A stretch of 58,909 nucleotides of DNA from Verrucomicrobiota bacterium (lineage in GTDB: Bacteria; Verrucomicrobiota; Kiritimatiellia; CAJWTS01). The stretch covers positions 1-58,909 of the forward strand of contig JAQBYD010000019.1 of NCBI GenBank assembly GCA_027623315.1, read 5' to 3'. Of the stretch, positions 8,854 to 18,286 are shown in pieces. The translations under genes were made by a program, and so were the position numbers. The first letter of the stretch is position 1; each line of letters opens with the position of its first letter. The notes below the pieces were generated by a model, which had not been told where the DNA came from, did not search any database, and worked only from the letters and a program-made list of their open reading frames with translations.

Positions 8854-11800
8854 TTATTCACGGCGGAGTGCGGCCAGCAGCGGGCCGCGTAGGGAGAGAT
8901 GGACGGCCAGCGTAGTGGAGACGAGGCCGGCCACGATGATGGCGGCGAGAATGAGAGAGATGGTGCCTACGGGAACGTGCATGCCGGGAGCGGCGAGACT
9001 GGGATAGATCGCCACGGCCGCCGAAATCAGGCCGCAGACGAGGCCGAGGACAAGCAGCAGCCAGTGCTCCGCAAGGGCGAGCCGGACGATGCGGCCACGA
9101 GAGAATCCAACGCAGCGCAGCATCGCGAGCTCGGGTCGACGCTCCAGCATATTACGCAGAACGATGACACCCAATCCGAACGTGCCAAGAATAACACCCA
9201 GGCCGCCGAGCACCAGGAACATGCTCAGATACGTGGCCTCGACAGCATGAAAGTCCTCCAAACGCGATAGCGTCGAAGTCACGTCAAGCCCCACACGGTC
9301 CAAACGGCGCGCCAGGACTCGCTGCGCCGCGACAGGGTCTGTCCCCTCCGGCAAGTCGATCAGAAACATCCGGTAGCCCGCCTCGGAAGGGTACCGCTCG
9401 GAGAAGTCGGCGCGAGAAATGAGGATCGTGCCCTGTAGAATCGATAGCGGCATTGGCAGCACGCCGACGAGCTTGACCCGAAAGAGGTCACCACGCTCGT
9501 CCTTGTAAACAATCTCGTCGCCCTTCCGCGGCCCTACCTTCTTGCCCAGGTTCCACATGGCCGTATTCGCATCCCCCACCAATCCGGGGATCACGCCCTC
9601 GGGGTAGTCACGATCAAGCAGCGACCAGGGCGCTCCGCCCTTCTCAGCACCGGACATGAACGCCCCGCGATCCATCATCGCCGCCGGATCCAACCCGAGC
9701 AGACGAGGCGACTGTGCGCGGTTGAGATTGAAACAACTCGCGTCGTCACCATCCCGGACCTTCAAGGAGAGCACCCCTGCGCCTGCAAGCGCCTCCTCGC
9801 GATCCAGCCCGAATGCCGCCCTTCCCTTCTCGGTCTCAAGCGCATCCAGGACCGGCAGCGTCGCCTCTCCGAACAGGGAAAATCCACCGGTACCCGACCA
9901 TCGCTCGTGCGCGGTTGCCGATAAATCCTGCTGCATGACCGATACGGCGAAAACCAGGAAACAACCGCACGCCAACAACGCGACCGCGGTCAAGCTACGC
10001 CCGCAGCGCCGCGATGCGTTACGCATGCCCAAGCGCGAAATCGACAGACGTTCGACCCCACCGGACTCCAGTTTGCGAAGCATCCACCGAGAGAAGACAA
10101 GGCCGGACGCGAGCAGAAGCGCGCCCGCACCGAAGAAGGCGTAGACCTTATGCTCCTCGCCTCCGGCCTGCGCAAATCCCGCGACGGCGGCGGCGGCCAA
10201 CGCGAGCACGATCGAAGTGACGAGATCGCTGAGCCGGGGACCACTCCCCAAGGCCGGCAGGGAGCCCTGCGTCATATCGCCGGCGAGCAATTCACGGGCA
10301 GGGCGACGGGTCTGGTGCCACATCGCAATGGCCATCGCGAACACGGCGCAGACCGTCGTCGCGATTATCCCCTCGATCATCGTCGATGCTTCCGCATGGT
10401 ACCGAATCGCGGATCCGGCGACCGCGCCCTGCCAATACCGCGCGAGCCCCCAGATCAGCGCGCGCGTATATCCAGTCCCCAGGACGCCGCCCAATGCCGA
10501 TCCGGCGAGCGCGATAAAAACACCCTCCCACAAAAAAAGACGCCGCACCTTTCGCGGAGGATGCCCGACACCAAGTAGAAGCCCCATCTCAGCGGCGCGC
10601 TGCTGCACTCCGAACACGAAGAGCATCCCGGTCAGGCTCAGGGCGGCGATGATCAGAAAGAAACTCATCGAAACGAATAGCTCTCCAAAGCTCATCGCAT
10701 CCGACACCGCCCGGAGCGCTTCTTCGCGGACCGGCACAAAAAAGAGCCCCAGCGCCGCCGGATCGATGGCGCTATTCAGCGCCTTCTGAAGAGACTCAAT
10801 GCCGCCGGCGCCTACGCGAAAACGCACCGCCGAGGTATCGCCAAACCGGTTGGCCCACATGTCGCGCCCGGCATCGAGCGTGACGATCACTTTAGGAGTG
10901 TCGCGATACGTCTCCCAGTAAGCTTCATTCGCCTCGTCGTTCAGCGCCTCCTCGCGCATGGGCATCCCGACCTCCCACTCGCGGCATCGATCCACATCCG
11001 TCAGGCCCGGAAACTCCGGTGCGAGAAGTCGCTCGCCCTGCAACTCCTCCATCGACACGACACGAAACACCGTGAATTTGCGCTCGCGCTCGACGAACTC
11101 TCCGCCGGGGACGAACTCGTAGTACGACACCGTCACGACATCGCCCGCTTTCGCGACCAAGTGATCCGCTAACCACCGGTTGATCATGATCTGATCGTCA
11201 CGCATCCCGAGCGGCACCAGCCCAAGCGACGTGTCTTCGGTCGGCTGGGTGGCCACGGCGAAGGAGTACGGAGTGGACCGCGCCCCAAGCGCAATGCCGT
11301 TGACCAGGTAGGTCAGGGCGCCAACCGCTTCGCTGCGCCCCGCCGCGGTCAGCGACTGGGCGGCACGGGCGGTCGCCGGGTCGAGGAAGATCCGGTCGCT
11401 TTCCAACTGGACCACGTCACCCTTCGCACGCAACGCGATCCCGACGTCCTCCAGCTTCCATGCATCTCTGAGCGCGGCTGAGAGCTGATCGGAGGATAGC
11501 GCCCCGCCCACGGGCCGGCCGACGAGAAGGAGGTTCGCACGCCGCGGAAGCCCGATGGCCTCCTGCAACCACTCGATGTCGACGAAGACGTTGTAGGGCG
11601 CAACCTGGTTGGCCGTCAGACTGAAGCGGCCCAGACGATCATCCGGCACGACATGTCGCACCGTAAAGCGGCCGCGCTGGGTCAGCTTCTCACTTCGCGA
11701 CGACAAGGGCGCGTCGCGCGGCATCAGCCCCGGCTTGCCTACGCGCACGGAAATCTCGGCGCCCTCCGCCGCCCCGAGCTGGGCAGACAGTTTATGGTTG

Positions 11801-12237
11801 ATCCCGACGCTGCCCGCATCCAGCGGGTAGGCGGCACCCTCGGCGAGTGCCCAGAAGCGATCGTCGACGCCGATGATCTGGACGTGATTCACCTGTGCCG
11901 GCTCTCCGTCGTCGGTATCCATGATGACGACACCATGCAGGACCAGCGCCGCTACGATGGGGGCGTTGCCGTGCTCAGCCATGCGTTGGGCGAGCGCCGC
12001 GTCGAAAAAGCGCCCGTGTGCATGCATCGCGGCATGCGTCTGTCCGAGTCGCATCAGCGCGAACTCTCGCAGACTATAGGAGACACTGTCGCCGACGAGG
12101 AGTCCGCCCACGAGTACCGCCGCCGCAAGCGCGGTGCCGAGAAAGACGCTGAGTTGCGTGCGCCAGTAAAATCGCACGCCCCGCAAGGCGAGCGTCCGGT
12201 ATGATAGCGATGCCTTCACATTCGCCGCCGCGCTCAC
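8854..12237 (-). CDS. Large MacB/FtsX-type ABC transporter permease
   Basis: A 1127-residue permease with two FtsX/MacB halves. An N-terminal membrane helix (VFLGTALAAAVLVGGLLVG) is followed by a roughly 480-residue periplasmic domain and a first FtsX block (SFFLIIAALSLTGMLFVFG onward). A short cytoplasmic stretch, a second periplasmic domain and a C-terminal FtsX block follow (VLGGLGVILGTFGLGVIVL to LVSTTLAVHLSL). The gene start overlaps the ATPase stop by 4 bp (ATGA), so the pair forms one transporter. Such permeases work mechanically on lipoproteins, peptides or macrolides rather than moving solute through a channel. Substrate unknown. Confidence 0.85.
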   Translation of the reverse strand: MSAAANVKASLSYRTLALRGVRFYWRTQLSVFLGTALAAAVLVGGLLVGDSVSYSLREFALMRLGQTHAAMHAHGRFFDAALAQRMAEHGNAPIVAALVLHGVVIMDTDDGEPAQVNHVQIIGVDDRFWALAEGAAYPLDAGSVGINHKLSAQLGAAEGAEISVRVGKPGLMPRDAPLSSRSEKLTQRGRFTVRHVVPDDRLGRFSLTANQVAPYNVFVDIEWLQEAIGLPRRANLLLVGRPVGGALSSDQLSAALRDAWKLEDVGIALRAKGDVVQLESDRIFLDPATARAAQSLTAAGRSEAVGALTYLVNGIALGARSTPYSFAVATQPTEDTSLGLVPLGMRDDQIMINRWLADHLVAKAGDVVTVSYYEFVPGGEFVERERKFTVFRVVSMEELQGERLLAPEFPGLTDVDRCREWEVGMPMREEALNDEANEAYWETYRDTPKVIVTLDAGRDMWANRFGDTSAVRFRVGAGGIESLQKALNSAIDPAALGLFFVPVREEALRAVSDAMSFGELFVSMSFFLIIAALSLTGMLFVFGVQQRAAEMGLLLGVGHPPRKVRRLFLWEGVFIALAGSALGGVLGTGYTRALIWGLARYWQGAVAGSAIRYHAEASTMIEGIIATTVCAVFAMAIAMWHQTRRPARELLAGDMTQGSLPALGSGPRLSDLVTSIVLALAAAAVAGFAQAGGEEHKVYAFFGAGALLLASGLVFSRWMLRKLESGGVERLSISRLGMRNASRRCGRSLTAVALLACGCFLVFAVSVMQQDLSATAHERWSGTGGFSLFGEATLPVLDALETEKGRAAFGLDREEALAGAGVLSLKVRDGDDASCFNLNRAQSPRLLGLDPAAMMDRGAFMSGAEKGGAPWSLLDRDYPEGVIPGLVGDANTAMWNLGKKVGPRKGDEIVYKDERGDLFRVKLVGVLPMPLSILQGTILISRADFSERYPSEAGYRMFLIDLPEGTDPVAAQRVLARRLDRVGLDVTSTLSRLEDFHAVEATYLSMFLVLGGLGVILGTFGLGVIVLRNMLERRPELAMLRCVGFSRGRIVRLALAEHWLLLVLGLVCGLISAAVAIYPSLAAPGMHVPVGTISLILAAIIVAGLVSTTLAVHLSLRGPLLAALRRE

Positions 12238-12905
12238 CCCGTCGCGTCTAAACGACCGTCGCGAAGCTGCAACACGCGCCCCATCTGCTCCGCCAGGGGG
12301 AGCGCATGGGTCACCATCACCACCGCAACGCCCGCTTCACGGTTCAGTTCAACGAGCAACTCACCGATGGACTCGGCCGCGGCCCGGTCCAGCGACCCGG
12401 TGGGCTCGTCCGCCAGCAGCAGGGCCGGTTGATTGATCAACGCGCGCACGACCGCCACGCGCTGTTGCTCGCCGCCAGACAGTTGACCCGGCCGATGCTC
12501 GAGACGATGCGAGAGCCCGACACGGTCCAGCAAGCTGCGGCCGCGCACTTCGGCCGCCGCCGTGTTTCCCTGCACCATCGCGGGCACGAGCACATTCTCG
12601 AGGATATTGCACTGCGGAAGCAGATGATGAAGTTGAAACACGAAACCAATCCGCCGATTGCGCAACGCGGCCAGCCGGTTGTCATCGAGACCGAGAAGAT
12701 CCTCGTCTTCGATCGTGACCGTACCCGACGTCGGACGGTCCAGCGTTCCCATGATATTGAGGAGCGTACTCTTACCGGAGCCGGAGGGTCCGACGATCGC
12801 CACCATCTCACCTGCATCCATCGCAAGATCGATGCCCGAGAGGATCTCATCCTCGACACCCGGGTACTGCTTCGATACGCCCTTCAGTTCAAGTAATGTA
12901 GACAT
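12234..12905 (-). CDS. LolD/MacB-like ABC transporter ATPase
   Basis: A 223-residue ATPase with a complete set of motifs: Walker A GPSGSGKST, Q-loop FVFQLHHLLPQCNI, signature LSGGEQQR, Walker B ALLLADEPTGSLD, and H-loop VTHALPLAEQ. The LHHLLPQ and SGGEQQRVAVVRAL stretches are typical of LolD/MacB-type ATPases. It sits 9 nt downstream of the beta-propeller gene and 4 bp overlapped with the permease, so the three genes are transcribed as one operon. It would hydrolyse ATP on the cytoplasmic side to drive the FtsX-type permease. Confidence 0.92.
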   Translation of the reverse strand: MSTLLELKGVSKQYPGVEDEILSGIDLAMDAGEMVAIVGPSGSGKSTLLNIMGTLDRPTSGTVTIEDEDLLGLDDNRLAALRNRRIGFVFQLHHLLPQCNILENVLVPAMVQGNTAAAEVRGRSLLDRVGLSHRLEHRPGQLSGGEQQRVAVVRALINQPALLLADEPTGSLDRAAAESIGELLVELNREAGVAVVMVTHALPLAEQMGRVLQLRDGRLDATG

Positions 12906-12914
12906 GGTGTCTTC

Positions 12915-14069
12915 CTAGTCTCCCACGGACGGCCCCGCGTCATTTGGACTCTGCCCGATACCGTACGCGGCGACATGACCATCGTCGATCCCAACCACAA
13001 TCATTCCGCCGATCATGCAAGGCCCCGTGATTTCGTCACTGACCTCGCGTTTCCAGCGCAGCGCCCCGTCGGCCAGAGAAAGCCCGTAGAGGACACCATC
13101 GGTGACCGCGATGACGCCATCGGCCGCGATCACCGGGGACTTCGAGTCTCTACCGCCGCTGTCGTACGACCACACGGTCTTTCCGGTTTGTCGGTCGAGA
13201 CAATAGACCGCGGCGTCACCTCCGCAGAACACGACACGCGAATCCGTTACGGCCGGTGTGGTGAAAAGTTCGCCGGCGCTGTCCTCGTTCCTCCACAGCA
13301 CCGTTCCTGATTCCAGGTCCACGCAGACCATGACTCCGCCGCGGTTTCCGCCGAATGCCCGGCCGCCGGACAAGGCAACCCCGCCGGCCATCTCGCCACC
13401 CTCGCCCACATCAACCGATGTGCCCAGTTTCCCACTTACGGCGTCGAAGCGGTGGACGGCGGCGGCACAGTTTCCGAAGACCACGTTGCCACCCGATACG
13501 GCGATGTGTGCATCGCAGCGATCCAGTGGATCTCCGGTCCAGAGCCGGCTCCCGTCGAGCGGATTGAGGGCATGCAGAGCACCGGACGGCTGGGTCATCA
13601 CAAATACCCGCCCCGGCGCCGAGTTCGGTGTGCCCTGGATGCGCTCGCCGGCCTCGTACATCCATCTCCGCGCTCCATCCTTTATCGACAGTCCGTACGT
13701 CCGACCCGACTCGGCGGCAACCACAAGCGCTCCGGAATCCAGGTAGAGGGGTGGCGCTTCGAACGACTCTGCATCCGTCTCGTCCGACTCCCCCGTCCGC
13801 TTGATCGTGACCGCCCAGAGTTTGGTCCCCGAGGCATTCAGAGCCGTGACCGTGCTGCCGTCGGCAATACAGAAGAGACGGTCGCGGTCACCCACGACAG
13901 GAGATGGAAGGTCGCGACCGACACGGGTTCGCCACAGGCGCACCGGCACCGTCGGAAATGCGTTGGTCGAGACGCCGGTCAGGGCGGAGTTGCCGTGATA
14001 GGTTGGCCAACTCTGCGCCCACGCGGGGCACACCGCACACACCACCAGCAGAATCACTCGAAGCAACAT
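12915..14069 (-). CDS. Secreted PQQ-like beta-propeller protein
   Basis: A 384-residue protein with a clear signal peptide (MLLRVILLVVCAVCPAWAQ), chosen as start over longer in-frame readings because those precede the signal. Repeats of the PQQ/YncE/BamB type recur: SWPTYHGNSALTG, GTKLWAVTIKRTG, GARRWMYEAGE, SGTVLWRNEDSAG, TGKTVWSYDSGG, DGALRWKREV. No PQQ dehydrogenase catalytic residues were seen, so a scaffold or binding propeller is likelier than an enzyme. As first gene of the operon with a MacB-like transporter it may be the periplasmic partner of that transporter (inference). Confidence 0.78.
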   Translation of the reverse strand: MLLRVILLVVCAVCPAWAQSWPTYHGNSALTGVSTNAFPTVPVRLWRTRVGRDLPSPVVGDRDRLFCIADGSTVTALNASGTKLWAVTIKRTGESDETDAESFEAPPLYLDSGALVVAAESGRTYGLSIKDGARRWMYEAGERIQGTPNSAPGRVFVMTQPSGALHALNPLDGSRLWTGDPLDRCDAHIAVSGGNVVFGNCAAAVHRFDAVSGKLGTSVDVGEGGEMAGGVALSGGRAFGGNRGGVMVCVDLESGTVLWRNEDSAGELFTTPAVTDSRVVFCGGDAAVYCLDRQTGKTVWSYDSGGRDSKSPVIAADGVIAVTDGVLYGLSLADGALRWKREVSDEITGPCMIGGMIVVGIDDGHVAAYGIGQSPNDAGPSVGD

Positions 14070-14248
14070 CGTCTTCCTTTTCGCGAAGCCGGCCCTGGTT
14101 CGAGGTCGATCCATCGCCGCTCCGCCGTGCACTGTAGAACCGTTTCGCCAGAATGCAATCGGGCTCGAATCGCTTCGCCCCTCATGCGTAACCTTTTCGG
14201 CATGACTTCGCGAGCGTGTGACTCGCCGGTGACGTACGCGTTGGATCG

Positions 14249-14278
14249 AGTATCGTTGCCCTGTGCGCCTGACGTCAA
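14249..14278 (-). promoter_or_regulatory. Candidate sigma70-type promoter for the propeller-ABC operon
   Basis: On the minus strand TTGACG (14278-14273) is followed after 18 nt by GATACT (14254-14249). This would start transcription near 14242, leaving a leader of about 170 nt before the ATG at 14069. Hexamer matches are 5/6 and 4/6. No experimental support. Confidence 0.4.
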
Positions 14279-14325
14279 GCCGTCTTGACACCTCCGCCAC
14301 TCCAGAGTGTACGCATCGTTTCGAG

Positions 14326-14742
14326 TCATCCCCTATCTGGGATAGAGAAGCGGGAACGCTGCTTTCCATGCACGAGCGCATCCCCCAAACCGTCTCGCAC
14401 GGCCTCCGCGATCGCGCGATGACCATCCGCATTGGGGTGCCCGTCAATCGACTCGGGATACGGCTGCACGCCGTGGGATAGAAGGTCTCGCAAGGCTGCG
14501 GCACCATCAATCACCGTGATCCCGCGCGCGCAAGGGCGGTGCCGTTCCGAAATCCACGTGCATCCGTGACCCGGGTAATCAGGGCTTGGCCGGCGGCCGA
14601 CACGATCGTCCGGGACCCAGTGAGCGATCTTTGCCGCCGCACGCCCTCGCCCCGCGGCGAGCGAAAGCCGGGGCGAAATCTCAACGCCCACACGGAGTGC
14701 CGCTTCGATCGACGCCAGGACCACCGCTACAACCACAACCAT
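14326..14742 (-). pseudogene. Decayed SGNH/GDSL hydrolase
   Basis: The frame starts with a membrane-anchor-like segment (MVVVVAVVLASIEAALRVG) and reads to WVPDDRVGRRPSPDYPGH, a common N-terminal motif of SGNH hydrolases. It then loses frame: the next expected piece, DARGFRNGTALARAG, is in a neighbouring frame (within 14511-14600). The first frame resumes with GITVIDGAAALRDLL and ends with the catalytic Asp-His block DGHPNADGHRAIAEAV. The Ser nucleophile block (GDS) and the middle of the domain are missing. At least two frame changes and an internal deletion are therefore seen. Confidence 0.65.
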
Positions 14743-14787
14743 AACTCTGAAGACTATTTACTTCACCTGCGTGCTTCACAACGCGGT

Positions 14788-16110
14788 CTAACTCGAGGCT
14801 GCGTGGACTCCCTGGGCGGCATGTTCCGCCACAACCGACTCGTATACGCTGATCATGCGCCGGGCCATGGTCTCAACGTCGAACTCGCGATGGGCGGCTT
14901 CGCGCCCACGCTCGCCCAACTCTCGCGCGAGGGCGCGGTCACGCAAGAGCGGCTCGAGGGCGGTGGCGAGAGCCTCGGGACTATCGCCCTCGTAGTGTAC
15001 GCCGCCGCCGGTCAGATCGATCAGTTCCGGAAAGGCACCGACGCGCGGTTGCACCACGGGAACCCCGGCCGCCCAGGCCTCCACCATGAACATTCCGAAA
15101 GCTTCTCCGCGCGGGATCGGCACCGACAGTACGGAGAGGTCCCGCAGGAAGCTGATCCGCGCGGCGCGGTCCAAGTCAGGCAGAAAATGCGCGTCACCGT
15201 CCATGCCGGCGCGGGCCAGGCGAGTTCGTGCGCGCTGGAGAAAGCGGCGGTCGTCTCCGATCAGGCCGCCCATTGCGCGCAACTGAAGATCCTCAAGCCC
15301 TGTCTTCCCTTTCAATATCATGAACGCATCGATCAATGTATCCAGGCCGAGCGATTGACAAAGCTTGGAAAGATATCCGATGACCGGCGGCCCGTCGTGA
15401 CTCGCGACCTGGTATCCGGTCAAATCGACACCGATGTGGACCGGCTCGATGACGGACGGGTCCAGTTGCAGACGCGCAGCCATCGAATCGCGATAATAGT
15501 TGCTGACCGTCACGAAGCGGTCGCAGTCGGCGGTGCGTTCGCGAATGGCGTCCCAACACGCGGCTGCAGACGTCGGATCGAGCGCATCGAGCCACTGGTC
15601 TTCGTCCTGCATGGTGCAGACAATCGGAACGTTGAGCACCTGCTTGATCCGGCGTGCCAGCCCGATCAGCATGCTGAGTGAGAGGTGAACCACATCGGGC
15701 TTCTCGATTTCGGCGAGCCACGTGACCATGCGCTCGAGTTCCTTGGCCTGGTTTCCGTCCTCGCCGCGCAGCATGGAAAGCGTCATCTCTCCCATTCCGG
15801 CGGCGCGTGTGCGGCCCTCGCGTCGCGCGGCCATGCTGAGCATCCAGCGCGAGTCGAACAGGCGGTCGACCCAGCGCGGCGTGTTGCGGAACATGGGTAA
15901 CTTCTGCTGGAGGTAAACGTTAATGCCGCCGAAGAAGACGGGCGTGTCGCGGGCGATGTCGGGTCCGTCGGTGTAGAGGGGCAGGTACATCGGAACGAGA
16001 ATGACGTCCTGTGACTGTCTGCGCAGCGCCTGGACCAGGGCGGTGTCGCGCAGGCAGTTTTCGCAGTAGAAGGTGCCGCCGGATCCGGGCAATACATGCA
16101 CGATCTTCAT
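14788..16110 (-). CDS. GT4-type glycosyltransferase (GT-B fold)
   Basis: A 440-residue retaining glycosyltransferase, started at MKIVHVLPGSGGTFYCENC because this is the standard first beta strand and Gly-rich loop of the fold. Upstream in-frame sequence is unconvincing. The N-terminal half includes VHLSLSMLIGLARRIK and CTMQDEDQWL. The C-terminal nucleotide-sugar domain has VIGYLSKLCQSLGLDTLIDAF and PRGEAFGMFMVEAWAAGVPVV, whose E-x7-E-like pattern is the GT4 donor site. It is divergent from lysA across a 118-bp gap. Acceptor and sugar are unknown. A role in surface polysaccharide is plausible. Confidence 0.82.
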   Translation of the reverse strand: MKIVHVLPGSGGTFYCENCLRDTALVQALRRQSQDVILVPMYLPLYTDGPDIARDTPVFFGGINVYLQQKLPMFRNTPRWVDRLFDSRWMLSMAARREGRTRAAGMGEMTLSMLRGEDGNQAKELERMVTWLAEIEKPDVVHLSLSMLIGLARRIKQVLNVPIVCTMQDEDQWLDALDPTSAAACWDAIRERTADCDRFVTVSNYYRDSMAARLQLDPSVIEPVHIGVDLTGYQVASHDGPPVIGYLSKLCQSLGLDTLIDAFMILKGKTGLEDLQLRAMGGLIGDDRRFLQRARTRLARAGMDGDAHFLPDLDRAARISFLRDLSVLSVPIPRGEAFGMFMVEAWAAGVPVVQPRVGAFPELIDLTGGGVHYEGDSPEALATALEPLLRDRALARELGERGREAAHREFDVETMARRMISVYESVVAEHAAQGVHAASS

Positions 16111-16228
16111 CGGCCGCGAGCATACACCAAGAGCTGGGCGCGTACACTTCCTTTGCTGGAGGCGGCTTCTACTTTCCAATCTCGCCCGGTTATGCAATGG
16201 TGCACGGGTTTTTGCGGAACGATTCAAG

Positions 16229-17479
16229 ATGACATCCACTCTTCCATTCACACGCGAACAGCTGGAGGCGATTGCCGCCGAGCACCCGACGCCGTTTCAT
16301 CTCTATAATGAAGCGGGGATTCGCGCCACTGCGCGTGAGCTGACCTCCGCCTTTTCATGGGCGCCGGAGTTTCGTGAGTACTTCGCCATGAAGGCTACGC
16401 CCAATCCGTACATCCTCAACATTCTGCGCGAGGAAGGTTGCGGCGCCGACTGCAGCTCCATGGCGGAGCTGGCCCTGGCCGAGGCCGTTGGAATCACCGG
16501 CGAACAGATCATGTTCACTTCGAACAACACGCCGCACGAGGAGTTTCAGAGGGCGCGCGAGCTTGGCGCCGTGATCAACCTCGACGACATCACGCACATC
16601 GACTACCTCGACGAGCATGTGGGCCTTCCCGACCTGCTTTCGTTTCGCTACAACCCGGGGCCGCGACGCACGGGAAACGCGATCATCGGGAATCCCGAGG
16701 AGGCCAAGTACGGATTCACGCACGAGCAGCTGCTGGAGGGATACCGCATCATCCGCGAGCGTGGTGTGAAGCGATTCGGCCTGCATACCATGGTCGTTTC
16801 CAACGAACTGGACGCCTCGGCATTCATCGAAACGGCGCGCATGCTATTTGCACTGGCGCTGGAGATCCACGAATCGTGTGGGGTACGGATCGAGCTGATT
16901 AACCTTGGCGGCGGCATTGGTGTCCCCTATCGCCCCGACCAGACCCCGGTTAACCTGGCCGCGCTTGGCGAGCAGGTGCGTGACCTCTACGAGGAACAAA
17001 TCGCTTCCACGCCGCTGCATCCGCTCTGCATCGCGATGGAGAACGGGCGCATGATGACGGGTCCGCACGGGGTCCTGGTGACGCGCGCACGCCATCGCAA
17101 GGACACCTACCGTCACTACATCGGCGTCGATGCCTGCATGGCAAACCTGATGCGCCCGGGCATGTATGACGCGTACCATCATATCTCGGTCATGGGCAAG
17201 GAAGACAGCCCGCACGATCACGTGTATGACGTCGTTGGCTCGCTCTGCGAGAACAACGACAAGTTTGCGATCGAGCGCGATCTCCCGGCGATTGAGACCG
17301 GAGATCTGCTTGTGATTCACGATGCGGGTGCGCACGGGCATGCGATGGGCTTCAATTATAACGGCAAGCTGCGCTCGGCCGAACTGCTGCTCAGGCAAGA
17401 TGGATCCGTCCGCGAGATCCGACGCGCGGAGACGGAGGCGGACTACTTCACGACGCTGGACTACCCGGGGTTGACGTGA
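16229..17479 (+). CDS. lysA: Diaminopimelate decarboxylase-like PLP enzyme
   Basis: A 416-residue fold-III, group IV PLP decarboxylase. The PLP lysine lies in YFAMKATPNPYIL. The phosphate-binding GGGIGVPYRP, the ENGRMMTG motif and the GSLCENNDKFAIERDLP block (Cys and Asp of the second active-site half) are all present, as in LysA. It would convert meso-diaminopimelate to lysine. Carboxynorspermidine decarboxylase and arginine/ornithine decarboxylases share the fold. The CEN(N)D variant in place of the usual CES-D makes assignment to LysA probable rather than certain. ATG 16229 is used because the conserved N-terminus starts there. No strong ribosome site is visible. Confidence 0.75.
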   Translation: MTSTLPFTREQLEAIAAEHPTPFHLYNEAGIRATARELTSAFSWAPEFREYFAMKATPNPYILNILREEGCGADCSSMAELALAEAVGITGEQIMFTSNNTPHEEFQRARELGAVINLDDITHIDYLDEHVGLPDLLSFRYNPGPRRTGNAIIGNPEEAKYGFTHEQLLEGYRIIRERGVKRFGLHTMVVSNELDASAFIETARMLFALALEIHESCGVRIELINLGGGIGVPYRPDQTPVNLAALGEQVRDLYEEQIASTPLHPLCIAMENGRMMTGPHGVLVTRARHRKDTYRHYIGVDACMANLMRPGMYDAYHHISVMGKEDSPHDHVYDVVGSLCENNDKFAIERDLPAIETGDLLVIHDAGAHGHAMGFNYNGKLRSAELLLRQDGSVREIRRAETEADYFTTLDYPGLT

Positions 17480-17592
17480 TCCGGAATCGTCATGAAGACA
17501 GGTCACCGCATCTGGACAGGAGAAACACCTGCACCAGACGCGGATCGCCGCTTCGTTGAAGTTGGGGCTGCTGAAACGTGAGGGCGGGGAGA

Positions 17593-18012
17593 TTACTGCT
17601 GCTTCCCGCTGCCTTCCTTGTGGCTGCCTTCCGCCTTGGCGGCCGTGATGCTGTTGACCTTGGAGACCAAGAGCCACTGCGTCCCGGCGTCATCGGTCTC
17701 GACGGTGCCATCGACGCTGACTTTGCCCGTGAAGGCCTTCTTCACGAGCTGCGCGGCCATCTTCTCATCAAGGCCTTCAGCGCCTTTGATGTAATAGACG
17801 TTCTCGCCGTCGCGCAGGGCTACGGCGCAGGCCTTGGCCTTCGTCTGCTCGCTGAATGTGCAGTGCGCGCATCCGGCATCGCCCTTGAATGTCTGGGCTT
17901 TTGTCTCATCGGCCGCCGGCGCTTCCGGTGCCTCATCCGTTCCCTCTGCGGCGAAAGCCGCCGAGGCCGTCATCATATACGCTGCACAAAGCAACGCGAT
18001 TGCATACTTCAT
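17593..18012 (-). CDS. Small exported cysteine-containing protein (DUF6370-like)
   Basis: A 139-residue protein with a signal peptide (MKYAIALLCAAYMMTASAAFA) and an AGGAGAG ribosome site. The mature part has an Ala/Glu-rich linker, then GDAGCAHCTFSEQTKAKACAVA with a CxxC and a third Cys, DGENVYYIKG and a beta-rich C-terminus. The pattern C..C....C followed by 'DG..YY.KG' resembles the DUF6370 family, whose function is unknown. The cysteines could bind metal or form a disulfide. The C-terminal tail (SHKEGSGKQQ) is low complexity. Confidence 0.65.
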   Translation of the reverse strand: MKYAIALLCAAYMMTASAAFAAEGTDEAPEAPAADETKAQTFKGDAGCAHCTFSEQTKAKACAVALRDGENVYYIKGAEGLDEKMAAQLVKKAFTGKVSVDGTVETDDAGTQWLLVSKVNSITAAKAEGSHKEGSGKQQ

Positions 18013-18230
18013 TGTATCTCTCCTGCCGGTTTACGGGATCCGGGAACGCCCGATGACAGCCCCCAGATTTGCCCCATGGGTTAAGCTGTTCAGTATACGG
18101 AACCCACGCAGCATTGGATAGCGTTATTATCCTATCGTCGTGGAACTACGGTCCACGCCCGAATGGCACGCCTGAACCATCTGTTCCGTCCCAAAACGCT
18201 CTTATCGTGATGCCATTCCGGTCGACGCCC

Positions 18231-18286
18231 TAACCCGGATATCTCACACTTTTCCTACTACGAAAAAGTGTGAGATGTCCGGGCTA
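18231..18286. repeat. Dispersed REP-like palindrome, copy A
   Basis: Arms at 18231-18254 and 18262-18286 are almost perfect inverted repeats (core CCCGGATATCTCACAC) around the loop CTACTAC. The first 33 bases match copies B (26765-26826) and C (33402-33463). The right tip supplies the TAG stop of the gene at 18284-19189. Confidence 0.85.

Noticed and set aside
13452..15681. Plus-strand frames of 278 and 380 codons opposite the propeller and glycosyltransferase genes
   Set aside because: The minus strand carries recognisable PQQ repeats and GT4 motifs; the plus frames show low-complexity, Arg/His-rich readings.
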